Shown here in pieces: positions 8,431 to 16,242 of a stretch of DNA of 32,138 nt. A program made the translations under genes and the position numbers. The first letter of the stretch is position 1. Every line of letters starts with the position of its first letter. Under the pieces are notes generated by a model. It did no database searches and had not been told where the DNA came from. It saw only the letters and a program-made list of their open reading frames with translations. Origin of the DNA: Streptomyces turgidiscabies Car8 (GTDB lineage: Bacteria > Actinomycetota > Actinomycetes > Streptomycetales > Streptomycetaceae); the NCBI RefSeq assembly GCF_000331005.1, contig NZ_AEJB01000138.1, positions 1 to 32,138 of the forward strand. The letters run 5' to 3'.

Positions 8431-9693
8431 TCATTGCGGGGATACAGCCGCGAGGTGCTTCTTCAGCGACAGCCGTGTATCCACGGCCTTCTCTCGCGGC
8501 AGGGAAATGCGGAGGCCCAGCGCCTTGCGCAGGACAAGGAAGTCGGCGGGGTTGTTGACGCACTCGGCGGCGACCAGGTGTTCACCGCGGTACCGCAGAA
8601 CGGTCGTCCGGCCGGGCCGGGCGACCTCCCGGATCACAATGTCGTCGTCCGTGCGGGCCAGCCCGGCGATCTGAAGCTTCAGCGCCCCTTGGTCGGACCA
8701 GAACCACGGCACGCTCCGGTAGGGCCGGGCACGGCCGACGAGGGTGGTGGCGGCCGCTTTGGCCTGCTCGACGGCGTTGTCGATGCTCTCCAACCGCAGG
8801 CGGGGCGCGGGCTCCGGCGCCGGGGACGGATCGGGCAGGTTCGCGCAGTCGCCCACGGCCAGGGTGTGGCCGTCGGAGGTGAGCGAGTACGCGTCCACGA
8901 CGATCCCGTTGTCACAGCGGAAGCCGGCGGCGCGAGCGAGTTCGTCCCGAGGTCGCGCACCCACGCCGACGAGGACGAGTTGGGCGGGCAGCTCCCGGCC
9001 GTCCTCCAGCTCAACCGCGCTGACCGTCCCACCGTCGCCGCGCAGCTCGCGGGGACGCACGCCGGTGAGTATCCGTACCCCTGCCCTGCGGTGAGCGGCT
9101 GCGACTACGTCTGCGGTGGCTTTGCTGACCACCCGGTTCATCAACACCGGGGCGGCCTCCACAAGGCTGGTCCGCACGCCTGCCGCTGTCGCGGTGGCGG
9201 CCACCTCGAGACCGACGAATCCACCGCCGATCACGACGAGGTCGGTGACGTTCATCAGCCGCCGCGCGAGGATCTCGGCGTCTCGGACGTCGCGGAGCAT
9301 GAGGACTCCGTCGAGGCCGGCACCATCGATCCGCAACGCTCGCGGTTGCGCGCCGGTCGCCAGAACCAGGCGGTCGAACGCCCAGTGCCGTCCCGAGGCT
9401 GAGGTCGCCGTGCCGGCTCCCCCACCGGTCCAGTGCAGCTGGGTGACGTGCTCGTCCAGTACGAGATCGATCTGCTGCTGCGCGTAGAACGCAGGAGTGC
9501 GCAGAGCGAGTGATTCGATCGCGGCCTCGCCTTTCAGAAAGGCCTTGGACAGCGGTGGACGCTCGTACGGGGCGTGGCGTTCCTGCCCGATCAGGGTGAT
9601 GGGGCCGTCCCAGCCGAGTTCGCGGGCGCTGCCCGCCACCTGAACACCGGCTTGACCCGCCCCGACGACGAGCAGTCGCGCTCCTCCGCTCAC
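8431..9693 (-). CDS. FAD/NAD-dependent ferredoxin reductase (putidaredoxin-reductase type)
   Basis: A 420-residue flavoprotein. The FAD motif GAGQAG is at residues 11-16; then come ERHAPYERPPLSKAFLKGE (the class signature), a second dinucleotide-binding motif VIGGGFVGLEVA, the AVGDCA segment that contacts FAD, and a C-terminal domain with PWFWSDQGALKLQIAG. This is the reductase type that passes electrons from NAD(P)H to a [2Fe-2S] ferredoxin for P450 enzymes. I start it at the GTG at 9693, which overlaps the ferredoxin stop (GTGA) and has GGAAG upstream. The order P450, ferredoxin, reductase in one operon gives a self-contained class I P450 system. Confidence 0.9.
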   Translation of the reverse strand: MSGGARLLVVGAGQAGVQVAGSARELGWDGPITLIGQERHAPYERPPLSKAFLKGEAAIESLALRTPAFYAQQQIDLVLDEHVTQLHWTGGGAGTATSASGRHWAFDRLVLATGAQPRALRIDGAGLDGVLMLRDVRDAEILARRLMNVTDLVVIGGGFVGLEVAATATAAGVRTSLVEAAPVLMNRVVSKATADVVAAAHRRAGVRILTGVRPRELRGDGGTVSAVELEDGRELPAQLVLVGVGARPRDELARAAGFRCDNGIVVDAYSLTSDGHTLAVGDCANLPDPSPAPEPAPRLRLESIDNAVEQAKAAATTLVGRARPYRSVPWFWSDQGALKLQIAGLARTDDDIVIREVARPGRTTVLRYRGEHLVAAECVNNPADFLVLRKALGLRISLPREKAVDTRLSLKKHLAAVSPQ

Positions 9694-10019
9694 AGCTGCG
9701 CTTCCGGGACGGTCACGTGGACCTCCTGGCCGTCCCCCAGGACGAGCTGGCACGACAGTCGCGAGCTGTCCTCGCGTTCGGTGGCGGCGCAGTCGAGCAT
9801 CTCGTCCTCGTCCTCGCTGACCGGTGCGAAGTCGTCGGTGTTCTCCTCGGCCAGGAACACATGGCAGGTCGCACACGACAGCGAGCCGCCGCACTGTCCC
9901 AGGATTCCGCTGACCGCGTTACGGACGGCAGTCTGCATGACCGAGTCACCGGCAACGGCCTCCACAACCGTCTCGGAGCCGTCGGGCTGGGTGTAGAACA
10001 CTTTGGGCACCGGGATCAC
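9690..10019 (-). CDS. [2Fe-2S] ferredoxin, adrenodoxin/putidaredoxin type
   Basis: A 109-residue ferredoxin. The cluster ligands are Cys43, Cys49, Cys52 (C-x5-C-x2-C in CGGSLSCATC) and Cys90 in RLSCQL, the spacing of vertebrate/putidaredoxin-type [2Fe-2S] proteins. An acidic stretch (SEDEDEMLD, residues 69-76) matches the helix that docks to P450 and reductase. It would shuttle electrons from the reductase encoded downstream to the P450 encoded upstream. The start is GTG at 10019, overlapping the P450 stop as GTGA; its own stop overlaps the reductase start in the same way, so the three redox partners should be made in linked amounts. Confidence 0.92.
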   Translation of the reverse strand: MIPVPKVFYTQPDGSETVVEAVAGDSVMQTAVRNAVSGILGQCGGSLSCATCHVFLAEENTDDFAPVSEDEDEMLDCAATEREDSSRLSCQLVLGDGQEVHVTVPEAQL

Positions 10020-11242
10020 CAGGTGACCGGAAGGTCGGTCATCGGCTGGGTGAGGACGTCACGGCGGATCACCGGATCGCCGGCCTGCCGTAGCGTCGGG
10101 ATGCGTTTGAAGATCTCGGCCATCCCGACCTGCATCTCCATGCGGGCCAGCGGCGCGCCCAGGCAGTGGTGCAGGCCGTGGCTGAGCATGAGGTGCGGGT
10201 TGTCCTTGCGGGTGATGTCGAACCGGTCCGGGTCCGTCACCACAGCGGGATCGTGGTTCGCGGCACCCGGATCGATGCTGACCGCCTCGCCCTTGGCGAT
10301 CAACTGGCCATCGACGACGACGTCCTCGGTCGCGACGAACGGCACCAGGCCGCCACCGCCGCCCACCGGACCTCCGACCGCGAACGCCCCGTGCCGGAGC
10401 ACCTCCTCGGCCGCGGTCGGGGCCAAGCCGTCGGGGTCGGCCAGGAACAGTTCACGCTGCTCGTCAGAGTGCAGCAGTGACATCACGCCGGTGGTCAGGA
10501 AGTTGGCGGTGTTGTCGAACCCTCCGACGATCAGGATGAACGCGATCGGCAGGATCTCCGCGTCGGTCAGGGTTTCGTCCTTATCGCGCGCGTGGGCGAG
10601 GGAGCTGAGCAGGTCGTCCCGCGGCTCTGCCCGTCGCTGGGCGATCAGGTCGGTCATGTAGGCCGCCAGCTCGCTCATGTCCTCGGCGATTTCCTGCTCG
10701 GTCCTGCCTGCCACCGCCATCGTGGAGGAGCTCCAGCGCTCGAACTTCTCCCGGTCGGCGGACGGCACACCGAGGAGCGAGCTGAGCATCTCGACGGGCA
10801 GCGGCACGGAGTACTCGGCGACCAAATTGCGGACGCCGCCGCGGGCAAGCATGCCGTCGATCAGCTCTCCTGCGAAGGCTGCGGCCGAAGCCCGCATGTC
10901 GCGCACCCGCCGCGGGGAGATCGCCTTCTGGACCAGCCTGCGCAGCTTCGTGTGTTGGGGCGGGTCTTCGAACTGCAGCGTGGTGCGCAGAAAGTCGGGG
11001 AACGGCACATAGAACGGGACGACGCGTTCCCCGGTCCGGAAGGACTCGCGGACGAACCGCCGATCGGCGAGGATCGTGCGGGCCGCGCGGTTGCGGTGCA
11101 CGATCCACACGTCACCGCCGTACGGCATGGTGAGCTTGGTCATCGGCCGGTCGGCCATCAGCCGCTTCAGGTGCTCGACGGCCTCCTCGGGAGGTAGCGG
11201 CGCGAACGGGAATTCGGTGCCCGCGGTGGCGGTCTCGGTCAT
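10016..11242 (-). CDS. Cytochrome P450
   Basis: A 408-residue soluble bacterial P450. The I-helix oxygen-activation motif is GGFDNT (residues 240-245, in place of the common AGHETT), the ExxR pair is Glu280/Arg283, and the haem ligand is Cys360 in LSHGLHHCLG. In that motif the nearly invariant Phe of FxxGxHxCxG is Leu. Between ExxR and the meander there is an odd glycine-rich stretch, GGPVGGGGG (residues 290-298), where most relatives have a substrate-contacting beta strand. The C-helix and DPPQHTKLRRLVQKAISPRR are normal. The ATG at 11242 has GGAGAAG upstream. It likely hydroxylates a small hydrophobic molecule supplied by the neighbouring esterase/SDR pathway; the substrate is unknown. Confidence 0.93.
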   Translation of the reverse strand: MTETATAGTEFPFAPLPPEEAVEHLKRLMADRPMTKLTMPYGGDVWIVHRNRAARTILADRRFVRESFRTGERVVPFYVPFPDFLRTTLQFEDPPQHTKLRRLVQKAISPRRVRDMRASAAAFAGELIDGMLARGGVRNLVAEYSVPLPVEMLSSLLGVPSADREKFERWSSSTMAVAGRTEQEIAEDMSELAAYMTDLIAQRRAEPRDDLLSSLAHARDKDETLTDAEILPIAFILIVGGFDNTANFLTTGVMSLLHSDEQRELFLADPDGLAPTAAEEVLRHGAFAVGGPVGGGGGLVPFVATEDVVVDGQLIAKGEAVSIDPGAANHDPAVVTDPDRFDITRKDNPHLMLSHGLHHCLGAPLARMEMQVGMAEIFKRIPTLRQAGDPVIRRDVLTQPMTDLPVTW

Positions 11243-11261
11243 CGTCTTCTCCAGGCGGGGG

Positions 11262-12167
11262 TCAGGTGGTGTGGGGCTGCGGGACGGCGACGACCGCGGG
11301 TTGGGCGGCCGGGGTGATGGCGATGATCTCGTCGAAGCGCTCGGCCACGGTCTCGACGGTCAGGGCGGGGTCGTGGATACCCGCAGTGGTCAGCACAGCC
11401 ATTCGAGTCACCGCACCGCCCGCGGCGTTGAAGACTTCGCCGGTCACCCGGCAGGCGGGGTGAACGAGGAAAGCCACCACCGGCGCGACGTGTTCGGGCA
11501 GCAGCTGAGTGCGCAGATAGGCCATGACCTCCGGTGACAGCGACTCGGCGGAGTTCTCGGCCATGCGGGTACCAGCGCCCGGGGCGATGGCGTTGACCAG
11601 GATGCCGTGTTCGGCGCCTTCGATGGCCAGGTTGCGGGTGAGTGAGAACACGGCGCCCTTGGAGCTGCCGTAGTGCGTCATCAACGGGTTGCCGAGCATG
11701 GCGGCCGAGACGGTGTTGACCACCCGGCCGCTGCCGGATTCGGTCAAGTGCGGCCAGGCCGCCCGGCAGACGTGCAGGGAACCGAAGAAGTGCACGTCGA
11801 GGTAGCGCTGGTACTCCTCGGCACCGATCTCGTCGAAACGTCCGGTGCGGACGATTCCGGCGTTGTTCACCACCGCGTCCAGCCGGCCGAACTCCTCGAC
11901 CGCTGCGTGGACGACCGCCACCGCACCGGCTTCGGTGGAGACGTCGGCCCGCACGGCCACGGCCCGTCCGCCGGCGGCCCGGATCTCGGCGACGACGTCC
12001 GTGGCGGGATCGTCACCGTCCACTCCGGACCCGTCGACGCGAGCGCCTAGGTCGGCGACGACGACGGACGCGCCGCGGGCGGCCAGCAACAGTGCGTGCG
12101 CACGGCCGATACCGCGCCCGGCGCCCGTCACCACGACGACGCGGCCGGTGAAAGACAATGTGTCCAC
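11262..12167 (-). CDS. Short-chain dehydrogenase/reductase, MFE-2/17beta-HSD4-like
   Basis: A 301-residue SDR. It has the cofactor motif TGAGRGIG near the N-terminus, DLGARVDGSG after the second strand (the form typical of the hydroxyacyl-CoA/17beta-HSD type 4 branch, which prefers NAD), NNAG, and the catalytic Tyr-x-x-x-Lys in HYGSSK. A tail of about 40 residues follows the core, longer than usual. The start is a GTG at 12167 preceded by GGGA; the open frame continues upstream but only as a shadow of the SMP-30 gene. In the operon it would oxidise an alcohol or hydroxyacyl group, perhaps the product of the P450 or esterase. The substrate cannot be read from sequence. Confidence 0.87.
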   Translation of the reverse strand: MDTLSFTGRVVVVTGAGRGIGRAHALLLAARGASVVVADLGARVDGSGVDGDDPATDVVAEIRAAGGRAVAVRADVSTEAGAVAVVHAAVEEFGRLDAVVNNAGIVRTGRFDEIGAEEYQRYLDVHFFGSLHVCRAAWPHLTESGSGRVVNTVSAAMLGNPLMTHYGSSKGAVFSLTRNLAIEGAEHGILVNAIAPGAGTRMAENSAESLSPEVMAYLRTQLLPEHVAPVVAFLVHPACRVTGEVFNAAGGAVTRMAVLTTAGIHDPALTVETVAERFDEIIAITPAAQPAVVAVPQPHTT

Positions 12168-12183
12168 AGGAATTCCCAATCGT

Positions 12184-13110
12184 TCAGGGGCGGTTGCCGC
12201 CGCCGCTCGCGCGCACCTCGGCCGTCCACACAGTGCCGTTGCGGTTGCGTCGTGACTCTTCGAAGTCCATGACGTCGAGCCCGGCGCAGACGAACAGGGT
12301 GCGCCGGTCCGGGCCCCCCAGGACGCAGGCCGGCGGCAAGGCCTGCTCGGCGTCGAAGCGGACGATGTCGGTGATCGCCCCACCCTCGACGAGCCGAGCC
12401 ACGGCCGGGACGGCCGGAAACCCCGCCCAGACGCCACCGTTGTCGTCGAGACAGATACCGTCGGGCAGGGACGGCGTGGACGCGAAGACCCGGCGGCCAC
12501 TGAGGCGGCCGTGCTCGTCGCGGTCGAGCACGGTGATCCGGTTGGCGAACGCCTCCGCGGTCACCACCCGGTTTCCGTCGCCGCTGACCGCGATGCCGTT
12601 GGCACCGCCGAAGCCACCCAGTTCGGTCAGCGCGCGGGCGGAGCCGTCCGGTTCCACGACCAGCAGGTCGGAGTCTTTCGGTGCTTCCCCCGCGAAGAGC
12701 TCGAAGCCGAGCTGGGTGACGTAGGCACGGCCATCGGCATCGACGACCATGTCGTTGATCGGGCCGGTGGCGAGGTCGCCCAGATCGGCGTGTTCGACGA
12801 GGTGCTCGCCGTCGAAGGCCAGGACGAGCCGCTCGTGCATGGAGGTGACGATGAGCCTGCCGTCGGGCAGCCAGCCGAATCCGCCCGGGATGACCTCGGT
12901 GCCATTGACGGATGTACGCGCGGCGAGGTCGACCATGGTCTCCGGATCACCCGCCGCGTCCAGTCGAACGATCCGGTGGGCGTACATGTCGCTGAACCAG
13001 AACGCGCCGTCGTGCCACCGCGGGCACTCGGCCCACGTGTAGCCACACGACAGCTCGCGCGGGGCAATTTCGCGGGCGTCGGCGAAAGGGTCGACGGCGG
13101 TGCCGGTCAT
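12184..13110 (-). CDS. SMP-30/gluconolactonase-family protein
   Basis: A 308-residue six-bladed beta-propeller protein of the SMP-30/gluconolactonase/LRE type. Metal-site segments are visible: Glu in GYTWAECPRWHDG, GPINDMVVDADGRAYVT, GANGIAVSGDGNRVVTAE and SLPDGICLDDNGGVWAG (the Asn and Asp that hold the divalent metal). Family members hydrolyse lactones or related esters, so it may open a lactone in the pathway. The ATG at 13110 overlaps the upstream hydrolase stop (ATGA). The SDR start follows its stop by 16 bases, all in the same minus-strand operon. Confidence 0.88.
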   Translation of the reverse strand: MTGTAVDPFADAREIAPRELSCGYTWAECPRWHDGAFWFSDMYAHRIVRLDAAGDPETMVDLAARTSVNGTEVIPGGFGWLPDGRLIVTSMHERLVLAFDGEHLVEHADLGDLATGPINDMVVDADGRAYVTQLGFELFAGEAPKDSDLLVVEPDGSARALTELGGFGGANGIAVSGDGNRVVTAEAFANRITVLDRDEHGRLSGRRVFASTPSLPDGICLDDNGGVWAGFPAVPAVARLVEGGAITDIVRFDAEQALPPACVLGGPDRRTLFVCAGLDVMDFEESRRNRNGTVWTAEVRASGGGNRP

Positions 13111-14057
13111 GAGGCCTCCAGAAAAGTGGAACGGAAGCGGGCTCGGAGCAGCGCCCCGATGTCGGCGATCGCGAGCCACCCCTTGGCCAGGTAGGCGGCC
13201 TGCAGCAGGAATCCGTGATACGCGCCGGGATAGCGGGTCAGCGTGGTCAGCACCCCGGCTTCCCGGAGCCGGTTCGCGTATCGCTCGCCCCAGTCCCGGA
13301 TCGGGTCGCAGTCGGCGGTCACGACGATCGCCGACGGGAGGCCGCCGAGGTCCGTCGCGTAGGCGGGGATGCGGTAGGGACTGTCCGGGTGGCCCGTGCC
13401 GCTGTCGGCCATCTCGTTCAGATACATCACGTCATCGCGGGACAGGATCGGGGCGTCGGCGCACTGGGTGATCGACCGGGCCCCCAAGTCCCGATCGAGG
13501 CCTGGGTACACGAGGACCTGGCAGCTGATCGCGGGACCACCGCGGTCCCGCGCGGCGAGGGCCACGGCCGCGGCGAGGGTACCGCCGGCGCTGTCGCCGA
13601 CCACGGCGAGCCGATCCGGGTCGACGCGGAGCTCGGCGGCGTGCTCGGCGACCCATTGCGTCGCGGTGTAGGCGTCGTCGAACTGTGCCGGTGGTGGGTT
13701 TTCCGGCGCAAGGCGATAGCCGACGGACACGACGGTGGCACGGCTCGCGTCGGCCAGACTGCGGGCGACCGGCTCGAAAGAGTGGATCGTGCCCACGCAC
13801 ATGCCGCCGCCGTGGAAGTACACGAGCACGGTTGCCGGATCGTCCAGGACGGGTCGGTAGATCCGTACGGGGATGTCACCGTGCGGACCAGGGATTTCCC
13901 GGTCCTCCGTCTGTGCCATCTCGGGCAGCCCGGCGGGATGCGGCGCCGCTTCGAGGGCGTCGCGGATCGCGGCGATACCGCGTGTTCGCATCGGCGGCAC
14001 GTCAGCCGTCGCGGCGGCGATGGCCGCGGCGTCGGGGTCCAGCGGGGGCAGGGACAT
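13107..14057 (-). CDS. Alpha/beta hydrolase, hormone-sensitive-lipase (HSL) family esterase
   Basis: A 316-residue esterase of the HSL group. It carries the oxyanion motif HGGG (in VLVYFHGGGMCVG), the nucleophile motif GDSAGG, a catalytic Asp in TADCDPIRDWG and the catalytic His in YPGAYHGF. No signal peptide is seen, so it is cytoplasmic. It would split esters of short acids, or a carboxylic ester of the pathway substrate. The ATG at 14057 has CCGGAGAG upstream and is the first intact gene of the run that continues through SMP-30, SDR, P450, ferredoxin, reductase and nitroreductase. The operon promoter should lie upstream, within or beyond the broken serine hydrolase gene. Confidence 0.9.
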   Translation of the reverse strand: MSLPPLDPDAAAIAAATADVPPMRTRGIAAIRDALEAAPHPAGLPEMAQTEDREIPGPHGDIPVRIYRPVLDDPATVLVYFHGGGMCVGTIHSFEPVARSLADASRATVVSVGYRLAPENPPPAQFDDAYTATQWVAEHAAELRVDPDRLAVVGDSAGGTLAAAVALAARDRGGPAISCQVLVYPGLDRDLGARSITQCADAPILSRDDVMYLNEMADSGTGHPDSPYRIPAYATDLGGLPSAIVVTADCDPIRDWGERYANRLREAGVLTTLTRYPGAYHGFLLQAAYLAKGWLAIADIGALLRARFRSTFLEAS

Positions 14058-14085
14058 CGTGCTCTCCGGGGATCAGTCGGTGGGG

Positions 14086-14417
14086 ACGGTGAACTCGCCC
14101 GACGGCAGGAACGGAGCGCTCCGATTGATCAGCACGTCCGCTCTGGCTGCCATCGCGTCCCGCACAAAGCCCTGGGAAACCAGGTAGAACTCTCCGCCGG
14201 CGGCCTGTATGAACAGCGGTCGCGGTGACGCCTTTGGTCACCGAGAACACCGGGAAGAGGGTGCGCTCGTCGGCCGGTATGCCCTTCTTGGTGTCGGCGA
14301 CACCGGCGACGGCGTCGACGATCAGCTCACCGCGGTGGTAGGCGGCGACCGCGATGCCCTTCTCCCCATTTCCCTCGCACGGTCGAGCGCCTTGAGGATG
14401 CGGGGATCGGCGTTCAT
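14086..14417 (-). pseudogene. Broken serine hydrolase (class C beta-lactamase/esterase-like) fused to an unknown C-terminal piece
   Basis: An ideal AGGAGG site precedes ATG 14417 and the frame starts MNADPRILKALDRAREM but stops after about 31 codons. One base appears lost at about 14369: in the next frame it continues GEKGIAVAAYHRGELIVDA and GVADTKKGIPADERTLF, then PVFSVTKGVTATAVH, where SVTK is the Ser-x-x-Lys nucleophile motif of class C beta-lactamase-like esterases. After that point (about 14200) the sense moves to another frame, IQAAGGEFYLVSQGFVRDAM and then APFLPSGEFTVPTD with a stop at about 14086, which I cannot assign and which does not look like this family. A large internal deletion joining two genes is likely. 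Confidence 0.65.
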
Positions 14418-14454
14418 CAACCCTCCTGGGTGCGGCTGGTTCGCCCGACGCTAA

Positions 14455-14473
14455 GCGGGCGCGGGGCGCCCGC
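14455..14473 (-). terminator. GC-rich hairpin downstream of the SnoaL-like gene
   Basis: GCGGGCG (14455-14461), five-base loop, CGCCCGC (14467-14473): a perfect 7-bp G/C stem 30 bases after the SnoaL-like stop and before the next minus-strand start at 14417. There is no T-run, which is common for actinomycete terminators. Confidence 0.5.
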
Positions 14474-14502
14474 CTGCGTGATGTTCCGGTCAGTGGACGG
14501 CT

Positions 14503-14922
14503 TCAGGTCGTGACTTCTCGCCGGGCGATGAGCCACTGGCCGTGCTCGTGCAGCAGTTCGTCGTGGCAGAAGCCGACGGCCAGGATCGCGGCCGGGGTGC
14601 CTTGGCTCACCAGCAGGAAGTAAGAGCGTGCCGTGGCCCGGTCGGGGTCGACATACACCTCCAGGTTGGTGATCACATGCCGGTTGCCCGAATCCGGCCC
14701 GGCATGGCCGAGATCGCGCATCGACCCCAGGCCCGAAAGGACCTCCGCGCGGCCACGCCAGATTGCTCCGGGCATCGACCACTCGATGTCCGCGGTGAAC
14801 AGGTTTCCGAGCTCCTCGAGCCGTCCTTCGTCGGCCAGACGTGCGAACGAGGACAGGGTGTTGGTGATCTCCACATCCCGAATGTGCCTCCGCTCGTGTC
14901 GTCGTGGGGTGCGACTGTCCAC
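14503..14922 (-). CDS. SnoaL-like / NTF2-fold protein
   Basis: A protein of up to 139 residues with the NTF2-like (SnoaL_4) fold pattern: ITNTLSSFARLADEGRLEELGNLF, then FTADIEWSMPGAIWRGRAEV, and TARSYFLLV as the final strands. Such proteins are small cyclases, isomerases, dehydratases or binding proteins; the fold alone does not tell which. The start is uncertain: GTG 14922 gives 139 residues but a weak ribosome site, while GTG 14874 gives 123 residues and begins right at the conserved domain, with GGAGG about 12 bases away. It diverges from the enoyl-CoA hydratase-family gene across 50-100 bases, so both may share a control region. A role beside the P450 operon is inference. Confidence 0.72.
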   Translation of the reverse strand: MDSRTPRRHERRHIRDVEITNTLSSFARLADEGRLEELGNLFTADIEWSMPGAIWRGRAEVLSGLGSMRDLGHAGPDSGNRHVITNLEVYVDPDRATARSYFLLVSQGTPAAILAVGFCHDELLHEHGQWLIARREVTT

Positions 14923-14973
14923 TCACCGGACGGTTTGCCGGTGGCCCGGCGATCGGCTGGGCAGGGTGGTTCC

Positions 14974-15746
14974 ATGACGAGTTCGGATCTTTCGGTTGTT
15001 CTTCGAGACGGCGTCGGATTGCTGGAGCTGCGCCGGCCACCGTCGAACTTCTTCGACGAGCAGCTCATCGGGAAGCTCGTCGACGCGGCCCGCGAACTCG
15101 ACGACGACCCGAGGTGCCGGGCCCTGGTCCTGGCGTCGACGGGCAAGCACTTCTGCGCGGGAGCGGACTTCGGTGCCGGTGGCGGGTTCGAGCAGGACCG
15201 GGTCACTGTGTCGGAGCGGCTCTACCGGCGGGCGGTCCAGTTGTTCGAGATCGGCACACCGATGATCGCCGCCGTTCAGGGCGCGGCGGTCGGCGGTGGA
15301 CTCGGTCTGGCCTGCGCGGCGGACTTCCGCGTCGCGGACCGGTCGAGCCGGTTCGTCGCCAACTTCGCGTTGCTGGGCTTCCACCACGGGTTCGGCCTGA
15401 GTGTGACGTTGCCCGACCTCGTCGGGCGGCGGGTCGCGGCCGATCTGCTGATGACCGGCCGGCGCGTGGGAGGCGAAGAGGCCGTCCACATCGGACTGGC
15501 CGACCGGCTCTCGGCACCCGGCCGCCAGCGCGAGAACGCCCTGGAGTGGGCCCGGTCACTGGCGGCGGCCGCACCGCTCGCAGTTCGGTCCATCCGCGCG
15601 ACACTGAGGGCGGACATGGCAACACGGTCCGCGAGGCGCTGGAACACGAACTCGTGGAACAGACACGGCTGTGGGCGACCCACGACTGCGCCGAAGGCAT
15701 CGAAGCGAGCCTGGAACGACGCACTCCGGTGTTCCGCGGAGAATGA
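14974..15746 (+). pseudogene. Enoyl-CoA hydratase/isomerase-family gene with a single-base frameshift
   Basis: The gene starts at ATG 14974 behind AGGGTGG. It encodes the crotonase fold: the CoA-binding/oxyanion segment HFCAGADF (residues 59-66), GAAVGGGLGLACAADFRVA, and LLMTGRRVGGEEAVHIGLAD. The frame breaks at about 15619, where ACATGGCAACACGG lacks a G; one base later the protein continues NTVREALEHELVEQTRLWA and EGIEASLERRTPVFRGE to a stop at 15746. The 773-nt length becomes 774 (257 residues) with one base restored, exactly a normal family size. Where hydratases carry a catalytic Glu (QPE), this protein has NFA, so it may be another crotonase activity. It could be a recent pseudogene or a sequencing error. 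Confidence 0.8.
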
Positions 15747-15752
15747 TCTCGT

Positions 15753-15777
15753 CTGGTCGCCCAGAGCGCGCGACCAG
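15753..15777 (+). terminator. Hairpin just after the enoyl-CoA hydratase-family gene
   Basis: CTGGTCGC (15753-15760) and GCGACCAG (15770-15777) form a perfect 8-bp stem with a 9-base loop, seven bases after the stop at 15746. There is no T-run. The position suits a terminator. Confidence 0.55.
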
Positions 15778-16061
15778 CCGACGCCCTCGCGATGTACAAG
15801 TCCGTGCGCAGCGGATCGTGAACTGTGAGGTGCTCTGGGAGAAAAACTCGCCGGGGTCCGCCTCGCAACCTCGTCCACCTCGACTCCGGCTCCCCAAAAA
15901 GGAGGTCAGCGAGGCGAACCGCATCCCCCACGCCAAGGTGAGGCCCACCTACCCTCGATCATTACCTACCCCCAAATCAGCGACAGAGCGCAGAACTTGA
16001 GCCAGAACCACAGCCGTGAATAGGGCCACTCGTTGCCCCCGGAGGGCCGTCGGCCGCTAGG

Positions 16062-16108
16062 GCGGGGCCCGGTAGCGGAAAGGATGCGCCCCTTCCGTTG
16101 GGCCCCGC
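16062..16108. terminator. Long two-part stem-loop between convergent genes
   Basis: The outer stem GCGGGGCCC (16062-16070) pairs perfectly with GGGCCCCGC (16100-16108). The inner stem CGGAAAGG (16076-16083) pairs with CCTTCCG (16091-16097) with one bulged A. It lies about 135 bases beyond the stop of the minus-strand SDR gene. It may be a bidirectional terminator; the size and bulge make a structured RNA or a repeat-family element worth considering. Confidence 0.45.
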
Positions 16109-16242
16109 GGGCAGTGGACGCGACGGCGGTCTCCTGGCCGTTATCTGCTGGGTGGATCAGAGTGGTGAAGCGGGCCCGCAACCGCGGCCTTCACAGGCCG
16201 GTCACCGTGGACAAGCAGGTGAGGATCGCAGCCCTGGTGAGC

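Larger units (their letters stand above)
15747..16242. other. Gene-free interval with hairpins between convergent genes
   Basis: About 500 bp between the convergent enoyl-CoA hydratase-family and SDR genes. I see no supportable gene. A minus-strand frame around 15966-16181 ends in a hydrophobic tail (YSRLWFWLKFCALSL) but its upstream part overlaps a long hairpin and does not look coded. The two stem-loops are listed separately. Confidence 0.5.

Noticed and set aside
8431..9894. Ferredoxin reductase frame extended to 9894 (487 residues)
   Set aside because: The first 67 residues overlap the ferredoxin gene in another frame and are Arg/Gly-rich shadow; the GTG at 9693 with GTGA overlap fits the family N-terminus.
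11262..12500. SDR frame extended to 12500 (412 residues)
   Set aside because: The extension is an antisense-free shadow of the SMP-30 gene in another frame; the Rossmann motif begins right after the GTG at 12167.
15966..16181. Short minus frame with hydrophobic tail, considered as a transposase end
   Set aside because: Most of it overlaps the long hairpin and no transposase motif or terminal repeat was found.
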